The position numbers and the translations under genes are program-made. DNA of 64,000 bases from the NCBI GenBank assembly GCA_015832175.1, contig WJXW01000011.1, positions 372,001 through 436,000 of the forward strand. Reading direction: 5' to 3'. The notes under the pieces are model-generated. The model searched no databases. It saw only the letters and a program-made list of their open reading frames with translations, and had not been told where the DNA came from. Numbering within the stretch: position 1 is the stretch's first letter; each line of letters starts with the position of its first letter. Positions 11,010 through 22,756 of this stretch are shown here, one piece after another. This DNA is from Paraphaeosphaeria minitans. Taxonomy: Eukaryota > Ascomycota > Dothideomycetes > Pleosporales > Didymosphaeriaceae.

Positions 11010-13800
11010 GTAAGAAGGAGAATAATAGTACACCCCTTACCTTACTAAGAGAGTATAGGAAATAGACACATATATTTACAGAAAAGGAAGGAAAAGTCAA
11101 CCTACTAGAATATTAACCCTAGGATCTTATAATAGACCTAGAAAAAGGGAAGACACCACCCTTTAGACTACTATATAGTAAGATAGGAGAAGAACTCCTT
11201 AAAAAACGTAATTTTATTAAAATAAATCTTAAAAAAAGATATATATAACTATTAAAATCACTAGCAGTAAGTCCTTTTATATTTATTAAGAAAAAGGATA
11301 GATTAGATAGACTATATATTAACTACTAATAACTTAACAACATAATAATAAAGAACTAATATCTACTACTAAATATTATAGAGCTACAAGATTAACTATC
11401 TTAAGCTAAGATATTTATAATAATAGATCTAAGAGATAGTTACCACCTTATATAAATTAAAAAAGGTAAAGAATAAAGAATAGCGTTTTAATTACGCTAT
11501 AAACTATTTAAATATAAAGTTATGCCTTTTAAACTTATAAATGTACTAGCAGCTTTTATAGCACTTATTAACAACATACTCTACGAACATCTAGACATAT
11601 TTATTATTGTGTATATAGACAATATCCTTGTCTTTTCTAAAAACAAATTAGACTACACTAAGTATATATAGACAATACTAGAAGCACTAGACAAAGTATG
11701 CCTTCGCATTAAACTTAAGAAATATAAGTTTAATGTTAAATAACTTAAATTCCTAGGACACATTATTACTACAGAAGAAATTAAGATAGTACTAAGTAAA
11801 GTTAAATGCATTAGGAACTAGTTAATACTAAAGATAGCTAAGAAGATCTAAGAATTCTTAGAGTTCTATAGATTTAACTAACAATTTATCTAAAATTACG
11901 TAAAGGTTATAATACCTTTAATAAATCTTATAAAGGAGGACGTACCCTTTAAATAAATAAATAAGTATGGAATGTTATTCTAACTCCTTAAGATAGTATA
12001 TATTATAGAACCTATCCTTATTTATTTTAGAAGCGATAAACTACTACACTTTAAAATAGATACTAGCAATCTTAGGCTAGGCGCCTACGCTAAATAAGAA
12101 TATAATAGCAAATAGCACCTAATTACCTATTACTTATGCAAATTTAATAACGCTAAAACACAATACAACGTATATAATAAAGAACTCTACGCTATTATTA
12201 AAACCTTAAAGCACTAGAGGATTTACACACTTAGTTACTTAACACTAGAAATCTACACAGATTATAAGAACTTTCTAAGGTTCACAACGACAAAAGAACT
12301 TACGCTATAATAACAAAGATAGTCGCAGACTACTAGGTAGTATAAGTTTAAAATTATCTATATAGCTAGAAAAGAAAATAGTAAAGTAGACGCTCTTAGC
12401 TAATAAAGTAATTTAGTAGAAGAAAAGGTAAAAACCTTCTCTGCAATTCTTTACAAAGCTAAAGATAGATCTCTAGAACTAATAGTAGAACTAAATTAAC
12501 TTTTAGTAATTAACTAAGAAGTTCTAGAACATTTACAGACTAAGATTATCTAACAATACTATAATAACTCTATATACGGACACCTAGGCATTATAAAAAT
12601 AATAGAACTTATTTAAAGGAATTATACCTTTAAAGGAATTAAGAACGCTGTAATAACTTATATCTACAAATATGTAAAATACTAGAAAAATAAACATAGC
12701 ACACATCTTAAATATAGAGAGATATAAGCAATTAGAATACTAATAGCACTATAGGAAGATATTGCTATAGATTTTGTTACAGGAAATCTAAACTCTAAGG
12801 ATCTAATAACAGGAATTAAATATAACAGTATACTAGTAATAGTCTACTAACTAACTAAGTATATTAAGCTTATTCTATGACTTAAAAGAATAATAGCAAA
12901 GGAACTTACTTTTCTTATCCTAGACTAACTAATTAGACATCACAAAATCTTAAAAACAATTATTAATAATAAAGATAAGCTCTTTATATTAAATTATTAG
13001 ACAACGCTTATAGCCCTACTTAGAACAAAATAAAAGCTATTAACAGCTTACTATCTATAAATAAACAGATAGACAGAACGTACGAACTAAACTATAGACA
13101 TGTACCTACGCATCTACTATAACAGTTAGAAGAATAACTAGGTTTTATTACTACCTATAGCACAGTTAGCCTATAATAATAAAGTATTAGCAGCATTAGG
13201 ATATACACTGTTCTATATAAACTATAGAAGACACCTACATCTCTTTAATTAACGATTTCCTACGATAATTAAAGCAAAAGAAGCTATAGATATAGCAAAA
13301 AATATAAAGAAAATACACTAATAACTCTAAGAGAATCTTAAGAAAGCTTAGCAGCGATTAATTTTATACTAAAACTAAAAACAAAAAATGGCACCTTAGC
13401 TAAAGAAGAGGGATAAAGCATATCTACTTATAAAGAACCTTTAAACTTAGAAGAAAAAACACAAGAAACTAGATTATATTAAGGTTAGACTATTTTATAT
13501 TTCTAAGCAAATATTACTAGTAAACTATAAGTTATAACTACTACTAGATGCAAAGATACACCTAGTATTCTACGTATTACTACTAGAACTAGTAGACCCT
13601 AATACACTAGTTAGAACCGCCTTCTACTACAGAACAGAAGAAGAGAATAAATTTAAAGTTAAAAGAATTCTAGAATATAATTAGTAAAATAAAACATACC
13701 TTATTAAATAGAAAAGTTACCTACATAGCAAAAGCACTTAGGAACTAGTAGCCTACTTAGGGAACTATTAATAAAAAATTAAAGAATTTTACAGATACCT
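11010..13800 (+). pseudogene. G0 pol remnant: RT, RNase H, integrase, chromodomain
   Basis: Resumes G0 after G2. The RT region starts at about 11030. IIDLRDSYHLI-type sequence lies near 11420-11450. The catalytic motif reads YIDN near 11616-11627 (ancestral YIDD). RNase H begins near 12050 and continues to DALS-type sequence near 12390. The integrase zinc region starts near 12575 and the core follows. The chromodomain is at about 13650-13790. TAG/TAA codons occur throughout, with few or no indels. In the family these domains copy RNA to DNA, remove the RNA strand, and insert the cDNA. Confidence 0.92.
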
Positions 13801-14337
13801 AACACAACATAATATTATTCTTACCTAGGAAGGTAGAGTTACAGAGTTGTCCTAGAACTCTAGAGGAAAATTGTTTATTACTAACTAAATAAATATGCTA
13901 AGCTCTACAGGACCTATAGGCTAAGTAGGCTAAACTAGATCATCCTCTAACTCTATTAGCGCAGCACTTTCTACTGTAATTACCTCTCTAGCACGCTTTT
14001 TATTCTGCGTTAATTATTTTAATAACTGCTCCTTTTTCGCGCACGCTATATACAGCGCCTTAAATATAGTATTTTATTTTTTACACGCCTCTAATATTTA
14101 CGCCTCTAACTTCTTCTTTTTAAATACTAACTGTAAGAACTCATTTGAAGTAATAGCTACGTTGTACTTTAATCCTTATTTCTAATACTTACTACACTTC
14201 CTTAAGCTAATATAGACCTTACATATATAAGAATACGCCTTTTAAAAAGAATACTTAGATACTATAATAGCACTGTAATCCTTAATAGTAAAGATAAGGT
14301 TATAACAACGCTTTATATAATTATAATTAGTAGGCAT
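13771..14337 (-). pseudogene. G0 antisense ORF, decayed
   Basis: ATG at 14337-14335 on the minus strand lies 38 bp from the LTR edge, exactly as in G1, G2 and G5. The frame matches the G2 protein over its length, with RIP-type stops. It converges with pol. Its function is unknown. Confidence 0.7.
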
Positions 14338-14374
14338 AATTCTTTAGGACAAAGAATAGAAAGAGAGGGAATAA

Positions 14375-14785
14375 TATTATAAACTAGATAGTAACATAGG
14401 AGTTAGGCGCTTATAAAGGTATAATAAAGCGACAATAGGGTTATAGACGTAATAATAAAATACTAAGAGGCTTAAATTAAATTATGTAATACGCTTAGAA
14501 ATTATGTAATACGCTTGTAGCTAAGTAGGTTACGTAATGTGCTTAGTTACTTAGGAGCACTAAGTAGTAGAGCAGCCTTAGTATATAGGAACGCAAGGAT
14601 AAACCTCTATACTTATATTTAATCTGTTTATTAATCTATTGTTTAATTTCTAGTAGACTAAATTGCTAACTTGTTACAGTTCGTAAGATACTATTATATT
14701 AACAAGACCTTCCACCTTCTATAAGTACTCCTGCCTAAGAACTAACCTTAACCCTTTAGGACTAGCTACCCTCTTGGATTTAACA
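14375..14785 (+). repeat. LTR-A, 3' LTR of G0 (411 bp)
   Basis: It follows the purine tract AAAGAGAGGGAATAA and ends GGATTTAACA. The U3 contains a private direct repeat, AAATTATGTAATACGCTT at 14479-14496 and again at 14499-14516, that partly replaces the usual CTAAGTAAC palindromes. The overall length is unchanged. Confidence 0.93.
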
Positions 14786-15392
14786 TCTATATTCTGCTAT
14801 TTATAAAGGAAAGCTCTTTTTATCTATTTTATACTTAGTAAGCTCTACTTTGTATAATTAAATACTTGCTATAGAGGCTGTATCCGTAATTAGTAATAGT
14901 TTCTATAGGAGCGGAGGTTATTCTGGCTTTACGTAATTAATTGCTAGAGCGTTAATCGTCTCTAGGTTAATTTAGTTCTAGATTCCTTTTAAGTTTACTT
15001 AGAATTAAAGCTAGACAAACTAGTAGGGCTAGCTAGCGCGATTAATAAGCTGTACTTCTGCTATTTTAATAATTTTTGTAATTAGAAATAGGGGGGTTGT
15101 ATTGTAGAGAGGTTCTAAATAGAGTGTTATATAATAATTTAAGCGTTACTAAGTAAGTAGGGAGAATTTTTCTACGTTCTAAGCGCTAGGCTTATAACTA
15201 CTGTGGTAAAAAGGGCTTAAAATATTACAGGATATTTAGGAGCAGAGTTATAAAGATTACAAATAGCTAATTGTAGGAAAGGATACTAAAAGGGTAGACT
15301 ATATACAAAAGAATCGAGCCTCTTGGTAAGAATCCTATGATATGAATTAGTGAATTTAGAAAGAATTATGGAAGTGAGTGTTTACTTTAATA
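14786..15392 (-). mobile_element. C2 fragment: 5' LTR, primer site and start of gag of a Ty1/copia element
   Basis: The reverse complement matches 51728-52335 of the longer C2 copy nearly base for base: LTR (15202-15392), primer-binding region (about 15182-15200), leader and first gag codons. The left end is cut by G0 at 14785, so the rest lies outside the window. The right end joins gypsy RNase H sequence (G3). It is less RIP-altered than the gypsy elements: many TG dinucleotides survive near 15330-15380. Confidence 0.88.
15202..15392 (-). repeat. C2 5' LTR (191 bp)
   Basis: Same length and sequence layout as 51728-51918. Read on the minus strand it starts TATTAAAGTA (TGTTGAAGTA in the other copy) and ends TACCACA before a primer-binding site resembling GTTATGAGCC. 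Confidence 0.85.
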
Positions 15393-16078
15393 AGTTCTTT
15401 TATTATTGTGAACCTTAGAAGGTTCTTATAATCTATATAGATTTCTAGCGTTAAGTAACTAAGTGCGTAAATCCTCTAGTGCTTTAAGGCTTCAATAATA
15501 GCGTAGAATTCTTTATTATGTATATTATATTGTGTTTTGGCGTTACTAAATTTGCATAAGTAATAAGTAATTAGGTGGCATTAACTATTACGTTCTTATT
15601 TAGCGTAGGCGTCTAGCGTAAGGTTACTAGCGTCTGTTTTAAAGCGCAGTAGTTTATTACTTCTAAAATAAATAAAGATATGTTCTATAATACATACTAT
15701 CTTAAGAAGTTAGAATAATATTCTATCCTTATTTATCTATTTAAAGGGTACGTCCTTTTTCTAAAATTTATTAGAGGTATTGTGACCTTTACGTAATTTT
15801 AGATAAATTATTAGTTAAATCCACAGATTTCTAAGAATTCTTAGATATTCTTAGCTGTCTTTAGTATTAGCCAGTTCCTAATATATTTAATTTTACTTAG
15901 TACTATCTTAATTCCTTTTATAGTAATAATGTGTCCTAGGAATTTAAGTTATTTAATGTTAAACTTATATTTCTTAAGTTTAATATAAAGATATACTTTA
16001 TCTAGTGCTTCTAATACTATCTATACGTGCTTAGTGTAGTTAGATTTATTTTTAGAAAAGACGAGGATATTATTTATA
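15393..16078 (-). pseudogene. G3 pol fragment (RNase H to RT) of a Ty3/gypsy element
   Basis: On the minus strand this reads RT into RNase H, collinear with 6892-7575 of G2. The left side is bounded by the C2 fragment and the right side by G4, which cuts within the RT catalytic motif region. Continuation of the RT and gag is missing to the right of G4. Instead a U3-C fragment follows (22757-22981), which may be the remnant of the 5' LTR of this same element after a deletion or recombination. Confidence 0.85.
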
Positions 16079-16490
16079 TGTTAAATCTAAGAGGGTAGCT
16101 AGTCCTAAAGGGTTAAGGTTAGTTTTTAGGCAGGAGTACGTACAGAAGGTAGAAGGTCTTATTAATATATTAGTATCTTAATAAAGTGTAATAAGTTAAC
16201 AATTTAGTCTACTAGAATCTAAATAATAGATTAATAAATAGATTAAATATAAGTATAAAGAGCCTATTCTTGCGTTTCTATATACTTTAAGCGATTAGTG
16301 GACTAATCGCTCTAATTAAACTAGTTAATTACTAATTAGTTACTTAGTATATTAAGTGCTTAGTCTAATTAGTTATTTTAGCGCTCTAATTACACTAATT
16401 AGGTTATGTAACCTCTTGTGCTGTGCTGCTTAAACAACGAACGTAGATATATATAAAAATCCTAAAAGGCCTAGCCTTTAGATCTTAACA
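16079..16490 (-). repeat. LTR-B, 3' LTR of G4 (412 bp)
   Basis: On the + strand it runs TGTTAAATCT to GATCTTAACA. R-U5 is nearly the same as LTR-A, but the U3 is unrelated. It contains an inverted repeat GCGATTAGT/ACTAATCGC around a 2-bp centre near 16300 and a run of CTAATTAG-type palindromes. Confidence 0.95.
16448..16457 (+). promoter_or_regulatory. Antisense TATA-like box in LTR-B of G4
   Basis: TATATATAAA begins 42 bp before the LTR edge at 16490, upstream of the antisense ORF. The same box is in G6 (27628-27638), in reverse in G7 and even in the deleted G8 LTR. It points away from gag-pol. Confidence 0.5.
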
Positions 16491-16599
16491 TTATCTCCCT
16501 CCTTACTAGGATTTATCCTTAAATTATATAACTATGTCTTATACCTAGTTATAACTAGAGCTTACCCTACATTATAAGTAGAGTTAGCTTATTTATATT

Positions 16600-17175
16600 A
16601 TGCCTAAGTAACTTTTTAAGTCTAGCACTACCTATTACTATTACCTAACTAATTTTATTAACTCCTTTAGTAAAGTTATAGTTAAGAAATACTTAACTTG
16701 TATAAACTATAACTATGTTTATAAGGTTTATATTTAGTCTAGAAAATATAGCAAATATATTTATTAAGGTTAATATTATAATATACGCGTTTTAGAGTCT
16801 AAGTTTAAGTGTTAATTAGTAGAGAAAGAGAAATTACGTATATAAATAAAAGAGTTAAAAGAAACGTAGAAGGCTATAGTTAAGGCCTATAAAAACGCGT
16901 TAGAGAAATTATAGGTTACATATATACGTAAAGATTAGTTATATTAGTAGCTAGACTTACTAAATAAGCGTACTAAGAATGCAATAGTAGTTAAGAAAAA
17001 GAATATTAAGAAGGCTAAAGTTTATAAGGCTATTAATCTAGTAGTTAATAAGACTCCTTTAGGTCCCTTTTTATCCCCTGTAACATAGAGCGCTTTTTAG
17101 GATTTTCTATTAAAATTCTAGGATAATCTAGTGCCTTTACTATCTTAGGTATAAATATTATTATACTATGTAAGT
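16600..17175 (+). pseudogene. G4 antisense ORF (B lineage), about 190 codons, decayed
   Basis: The frame opens with ATG CCT AAG at 16600; an in-frame ATG at 16534 gives a longer alternative. It keeps one reading frame to about 17175, broken only by TAG/TAA. It aligns with the A-lineage protein of G2: KVYI, then RKYSKY (ancestral KCSKC), a third Cys now Tyr before NI, a KEKL-rich coiled-coil stretch with RKDQLYQQL, and NKRT. The downstream part contains LGPFLSP. Its strand is opposite to gag-pol, with the 3' end overlapping pol. I chose 16600 because the MP start is recognisable in G6 and G7, whereas the upstream ATG is GTG in G8. Its function is unknown. Confidence 0.72.
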
Positions 17176-17179
17176 TATT

Positions 17180-20100
17180 AGTAGAATTCTCTAATCTTTA
17201 TTAATAGTTTTCTAGGTAGTTCTCTAGTTTCTAAGTGTTTTTGCTGTGTAAGTAACCTTTCCACTTAATAAGATACACGTTACTATACTAATTATATTCT
17301 AGAATTCTTTTAATTTTAATTTTATTTTCTTTCTTAGTTCTATAGTAGAAGGCGGTTCTAACTAGTGTATTAGGGTCTACTAGTTCTAGTAGTAATACGT
17401 AGAATACTAGGTGTATCTTTGTATTTAGCGGTAGTTCTAACTTATAGTTTACTAGTAATATTTGCTTAGAAATATAAAATAGTCTAACTTTAATATAATC
17501 TAGTTTCTTATATTTCTTCTTCTAAGTTTAAAGGTTCTTTGTAAGTAGATATACTTTATCCCTATTTTTTAGCTAAGGTGCTGTTTTACGTTTTTATTTT
17601 TAGTAAGAAATTAATTACTATTAAGCTTTTTTAAGGTTCTTTTAGAGTTATTAGTTTTTTTTTTTTTTTATATTTTGTACTATATCTATAGCTTCTTTTG
17701 TCTTAATTATTGTAGGAAATTATTAATTAAAGAGATATAGGTGTCTTCTATAGTTTACATAGAATAGTGTATGTCTAAATACTACTAATACTTTGTTATT
17801 ATAGGCTAACTATGCTATAGGTAGTAATAAAATCTAGTTATTCTTCTAACTGTTGTAGTAGATGCGTAGGTACGTTTCTATAGTTTAGTTTATACGTTAT
17901 ATCTATCTATCTATCTATCTATTTATAGATAATAAGCTGTTAATCGCTTTTGTTTTATTCTAAGTGGGGCTATAAGTGTTATCTAATAATTTAACATAAA
18001 GAGCTTATCTCTGTCGCTAATAATTATTTTTAGGATTCTGTGGTGTCTAATTAGTTAATTTAGAATAAAAAAGGCGAGTTCCTTTACTATTATTCTTTTA
18101 AGATATAGAATAAGCTTAATATACTTAGTTAGTTAGTAAACTATTACTAGTGTACTTTTAATTCCTATTATTAGATTATTAGAGTTTAGAATTCCTACAA
18201 TAAAATCTGTAGCAATGTCTTTTTATAGTGCTGTTAGTATTCTAATTACTTATATCTCTCTATATTTAAGATATATACTATGTTTATTTCTCTAGTATTC
18301 TATATATTTGTAGATATAAATTATTACAGCTTCCTTAATTCCTTTAAAGGTGTAATTCCTTTAGATAAGTTCTAGTATTTTCGTGATGCCTAGGTGTCTG
18401 TACATAGGGTTATTATAGTATTGTTAGATAATCTTAGTCTGTAAATATTCTAGAACTTCTTAGTTAATTACTAAAAGTTAGTTTAGTTCTACTATTAGTT
18501 CTAGAAATCTATCTTTAGCTTTATAAAAGATTGTAGAGAAGGTTTTTACTTTTTCTCTTACTAGATTACTTTGTTAGCTAAGAGCGTCTACTCTGCTATT
18601 TTCTTTTCTAGCTATATAGATAATTTTAAACTTATACTACCTAGTAGTCTATAACTATTTTTATTATTGTGGCGTAAGTTCTTTTATTATTGTGAACCTT
18701 AGAAGGTTCTTATAATCTATATAAATTTCTAGTGTTAAGTAACTAAGCTCCTAAATCCTCTAGTGCTTTAAGGCTTTAATAATAGCGTAGAGTTCTTTAT
18801 TATATATATTATATTATATTTTGACGTTACTAAATTTGCATAAGTAATAGGTAATTAGGTGCTATTTACTATTACATTCTTATTTAGCGTAGGCGCCTAG
18901 CGTAAGATTACTAGCGTCTATTTTAAAGCCTAGTAGTTTATCACTTCTAAAATAAATAAGGATAGGTTCTATAATATATACTATCTTAAGGAGTTAGAAT
19001 AATATTCTACACTTATTAGTCTATTTAAAGGGTATATCCTTTTTTGTAAGATTTATTAGAGGTATTATAACCTTTACGTAATTTTAGATAAATTGTTAGT
19101 TAAATCTATAGAATTCTAAGAATTCTTAGATATTCTTAGCTGTCTTTAGTATTAGCTAGTTCTTAATATATTTAACTTTACTTAGTGCTATCTTAATTCC
19201 TTCTATAGTAACAATGTGTTCTAGGAATTTAAGTTATTTAACGTTAAACTCATATTTCTTAAGTTTAATGTAAAGGTATACTTTGTCTAGTAGTTCTTGT
19301 ACTATTTATACATGCTTAGTGTGGTCTAATTTGTTTTTAGAAAAGATAAGGATATTATCTATATACGCGATAATAAATATGTCTAGATATTTATAGAGTA
19401 TACTATTAATAAGTGCTATAAAAGCTGCTAGTGCGTTTATATGTCTAAAAGGCATAACCTTATATTTAAGTAGTCTGTAGCGTAATTAAAATGCTATTTT
19501 CTATTCTTTACCTTTCTTAATTTGTATAAGGTGGTAACTGTCTCTTAGGTCTATTATTATAAATATCTTAGCTTAAGATAGTTAATCTCGTAACTTTATA
19601 ATATTTAGTAGTAGATACTAGTTCTTTATTATTATGTTATTAAGTTATTAGTAGTTAACGCATGGTCTGTCTAATTTATCCTTTTTCTTAATAAATATAA
19701 AAGGGCTTACTACTAGTGACTTTAATAGTTATATATATCCTTTCTTAAGGTTTGTCTTAATAAGATTATGTTCTTAAAAGAGTCCTTCTCCTATCTTACT
19801 ATATAGTGGTTTAAATAGTGGGGTCTTTTTTTCTTTTAGGTCTATTATAAGATCCTAGGATTAATGTTTAAGTAGGTTTACTTTTCCTTTCTTTTCTGTA
19901 AATATATGTGTCTATTTCCTGTACTCTCTTAGTAAGGTAAGGGGTGTGCTATTGTCCTCCTTTTTACGCTTCTTAATCTAGTAGTTCCTACTAGCGTCTA
20001 CTAAGGTGTGCTTCTGTTTTTTAACTATCTATTGTAGTATTATATTATTAATAACTCCCTTATCTACTATTATTTTTGGTTAACACATAGGCTTTACTTA

Positions 20101-22327
20101 TAATATATAATTATAGCGTTTAAATAATATTTTCGTTATACCCTAGTTAATCTGTAGGTTGTGTATTATTAACTAAGGTAATCTTAAGACTAACTTATAC
20201 TTAGATTCTAGTAAGATATTTAAGGTAAGTTTCTCTTTATATCTTTAGACTATTATTGTGGTAGTAACCTCCTAGTATATCCAAGGTGGCTTAGGTATTA
20301 GGGATCTATTTATAATATAAATAATATAAGGTACTTCTTTCTCTAATATTATAAGTCCCGCTTATCTTACTATTTAATAAGGTATAAAGTTCCTTTATAC
20401 TCCTAAGTCTATAGAGCTTAAGCCTATATTCCTTTAAGCTATACTAGTAGCTTAACTAATGCTGTGCTTACTATAGTATTTAATTTAATAAAGGCGTTTT
20501 CTTGTCTAAGTTTAGAACTAAAAAAGACATCTATTTATATAGGTTATAATTAAGTTTAGGTGCGTAGTATGCGTTTCTAAGTATCTGCTTCTATTGCTAT
20601 TTTTAAGTACGTAACTTATATAGATTATTTTCTTCTTCCTATAAGGATATTTTACTGTTTTTCCTCCTGCGGTCTTTACTATTCCTATGTATTAGTTAAT
20701 TTAGTAGTTCTATTATTACTTCTTACGTAGGGTAGTTTACAAAGCTATCTAAATGTTTAGCTATATAGTAGTATTTATAGTTTTAGTTTAGATATATATA
20801 CTAGTATAGTTCTATATAGTTTCTATTAATAAGTATATTATAGTATTTATTACCCTTTAGCGTAAGGTAAGGGAAGTATTCTACTTATTATTTATCCTAG
20901 AGGTGTTTATTATAAGCTATAATAGGGTAGTCTATTTATATCTATATGTAGCGTAGCTTTCTTCTAGGTTGTTTCTTATTCTTCTTTTTCTCTGCCTTAT
21001 ATTATATGTATATTAGTTCTTTGCAATGCGTCCACATATAGAATTAGTGTGTAGGATTTTAGTGGTCTAGATAGTACTTTAGTACGTAGTCTAACTTTTT
21101 ATTTTTATAAGGTCGCATCCCTTTTAGTGCCTAGTGGGATTCTATATAGTCCTAAATATTTAGTTTATACTTAGGTGATATAGGGTTGTCTTCTTCCTAC
21201 CTACGTTATAGGTAAGAAGTAGGAGATCTTAGTATCTCTTCTATGTTTTCTGTATTATAGTATACGTTAGAGTTGTCTTCTAGATCTTTATATAATTATA
21301 AGTTAGGTAAATCTAATTACTTACTTTATTCTAGTGTAACATGTTAGTAACTAAATAGCGTTATAGTAACTTCTTATTCCTTATTAGGTTCTTAGTCTTT
21401 AATAGTTAGTATATTTAACTTAGTTTAATAGACTTTGTGCTTTAATTTATAGTTCCTAGCTATATAGCCTAGTTTACTATATATAAAGTATTTATAGGTC
21501 TTAGTTATTAGTTATTAACTTTTATTAGAGACGCGTTTATTAGGCTGCTTAGGGCCTATTCTTCCTTCTTTTTCTTTGCCTATGTAGTTAAACTAGATAT
21601 CTTCTATTAGTTTATATCTCTAGTAGTTCCTTAGCTGTTACTTTTAGACAATTCTAATAAGGTTCTTATAAACTACTTTTGCTAGTTATCTAAAGCTTAT
21701 TACCCTAGGGTTTTAGTAGAGCTCTTATTATAGTGAAAACTATTCTTTATTAATCTTAATAGTTTCTTTATATAGTTTTTTAAGGTTAGTAATTCGCGCA
21801 CTACTACGTAAGAGTTTCTTATATATCCTAAAGAGATTTATTATCCTAGTTAAGCTACACAGCGTATTTATAAAACTTAGCTATATACTTAGCTACTAAT
21901 TATTCCTAAATTATTGTTTAAATCTTTACTTTTATAAGAGAGTCCTTATTAGTAATTCTAAAGAGTTGTTTAAGGTATTTCTTAAAGTTATTATAATTCT
22001 AATAATATTAACTATATTAGCATGCTTATTTATGTAATTATTATTCTTGTTGTTATAGTCTATTCCTAGGTACTTTTTAAGATAGGGAAAGATCTATAAA
22101 CCTATATCTCTTTACATGTATATTACTATAAAGATAACCTTTTTCTTATCTTTAAGGAATTTGTTTAAGTTAAAGAAGTAGAGGTCTAACTAGAGAATCT
22201 AAATATTAGTTTAAAATTGTTTACTAAAGTAGAGATTAGGTTTATGCGCCTTACTGCTATCCTTTATAGGAGTAATTTTAGTAGCACCTAAAGCTGTAGA
22301 AAAGGTAGGAGTCTATAAAATACTTAT
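17180..22327 (-). pseudogene. G4 gag-pol, RIP-inactivated, with a protease frameshift
   Basis: Same order as G2: gag from 22327, CCHC near 21430-21480, heptamer at 20519-20525, protease near 20385-20430, RT with YIDN near 19350-19362, RNase H, integrase, and chromodomain ending near 17185. One base is missing in the protease active-site region (near 20410-20415) compared with G2. Poly-T (about 17655-17668) and a CTAT repeat (about 17899-17920) have expanded in the integrase region. It cannot encode functional protein. Confidence 0.9.
20519..20525 (-). promoter_or_regulatory. Slippery heptamer TTTTTTA (G4)
   Basis: The minus-strand TTTTTTA is retained although the following GGCCTA has become GTTCTA. 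This is the same place in gag as in the other gypsy copies. Confidence 0.55.
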
Positions 22328-22344
22328 GTTAAGGGTGTTTAAGA

Positions 22345-22756
22345 TATTAAATCTAAAAGGGCAGCTAGTTCTAAAAGGTTAAGGTTAGTTCTTAGGTAGG
22401 AGTACTTATAGAAGGTAGAAAGTTTTATTAATATGTTAGTATTTTAATACAGTGTAATGAGTTAAAAATTTAGTCTACTAGAATCTAAATAATAGATTAA
22501 TAAATAGATTAAACATAAGTATATAGAGCCTATCCTTGCGTTCCTATATACTTTAAGTAATTAGTAGACTAATTACTCTAATTAAACTAATTAAGTACTA
22601 ATTAGTTACTAAGTATATTAAGTTCTTAGTCTAATTAGTTATCTTGGCGCTCTAATTACACTAATTAGGTTACGTAATCTCTTATACTGTGCCGCTTAAA
22701 CAACGAACGTAGATATATATAAAGATTCTAGGAGGCCTAGCCTTTGGATCTTAACA
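22345..22756 (-). repeat. LTR-B, 5' LTR of G4 (412 bp)
   Basis: It pairs with 16079-16490 and has the same 412-bp length. The inner edge lies 17 bp from the gag start. The outer edge meets U3-C sequence. Confidence 0.95.

Larger units (their letters stand above)
2232..14785 (+). mobile_element. G0: Ty3/gypsy element, LTR-A type, interrupted by G2
   Basis: G0 is present as 2232-4420 (gag, protease) and 11010-14785 (RT to 3' LTR). The gap is filled by G2, which is flanked by the perfect duplication AAAGC (4416-4420 and 11005-11009). Its 5' LTR and the first roughly 68 gag codons lie left of G1, outside the window. On its right G0 abuts a minus-strand fragment of C2, into which it probably inserted. 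Coding order and frame match G10. Confidence 0.93.
16079..22756 (-). mobile_element. G4: complete Ty3/gypsy element, LTR-B type (6,678 bp)
   Basis: Two 412-bp LTR-B copies bracket a full internal region on the minus strand: gag start position 22327, pol to about 17180, and antisense ORF on the + strand at 16600-17175. Flanking pentamers do not match (TTATA before, CTAAT after). The left flank is gypsy RT and the right flank is LTR-C U3, so at least one side has been rearranged. Confidence 0.94.

Noticed and set aside
16400..16420. TTACGTAA-type palindrome as a Yap-type bZIP site in gypsy LTRs
   Set aside because: The unmutated copy at 33877-33888 has CACGTG; TACGTA is better explained as the RIP product.
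17899..17920. CTAT microsatellite as a regulatory repeat
   Set aside because: A short expansion inside decayed integrase sequence, also present in shorter form at 6118-6135; ordinary slippage.
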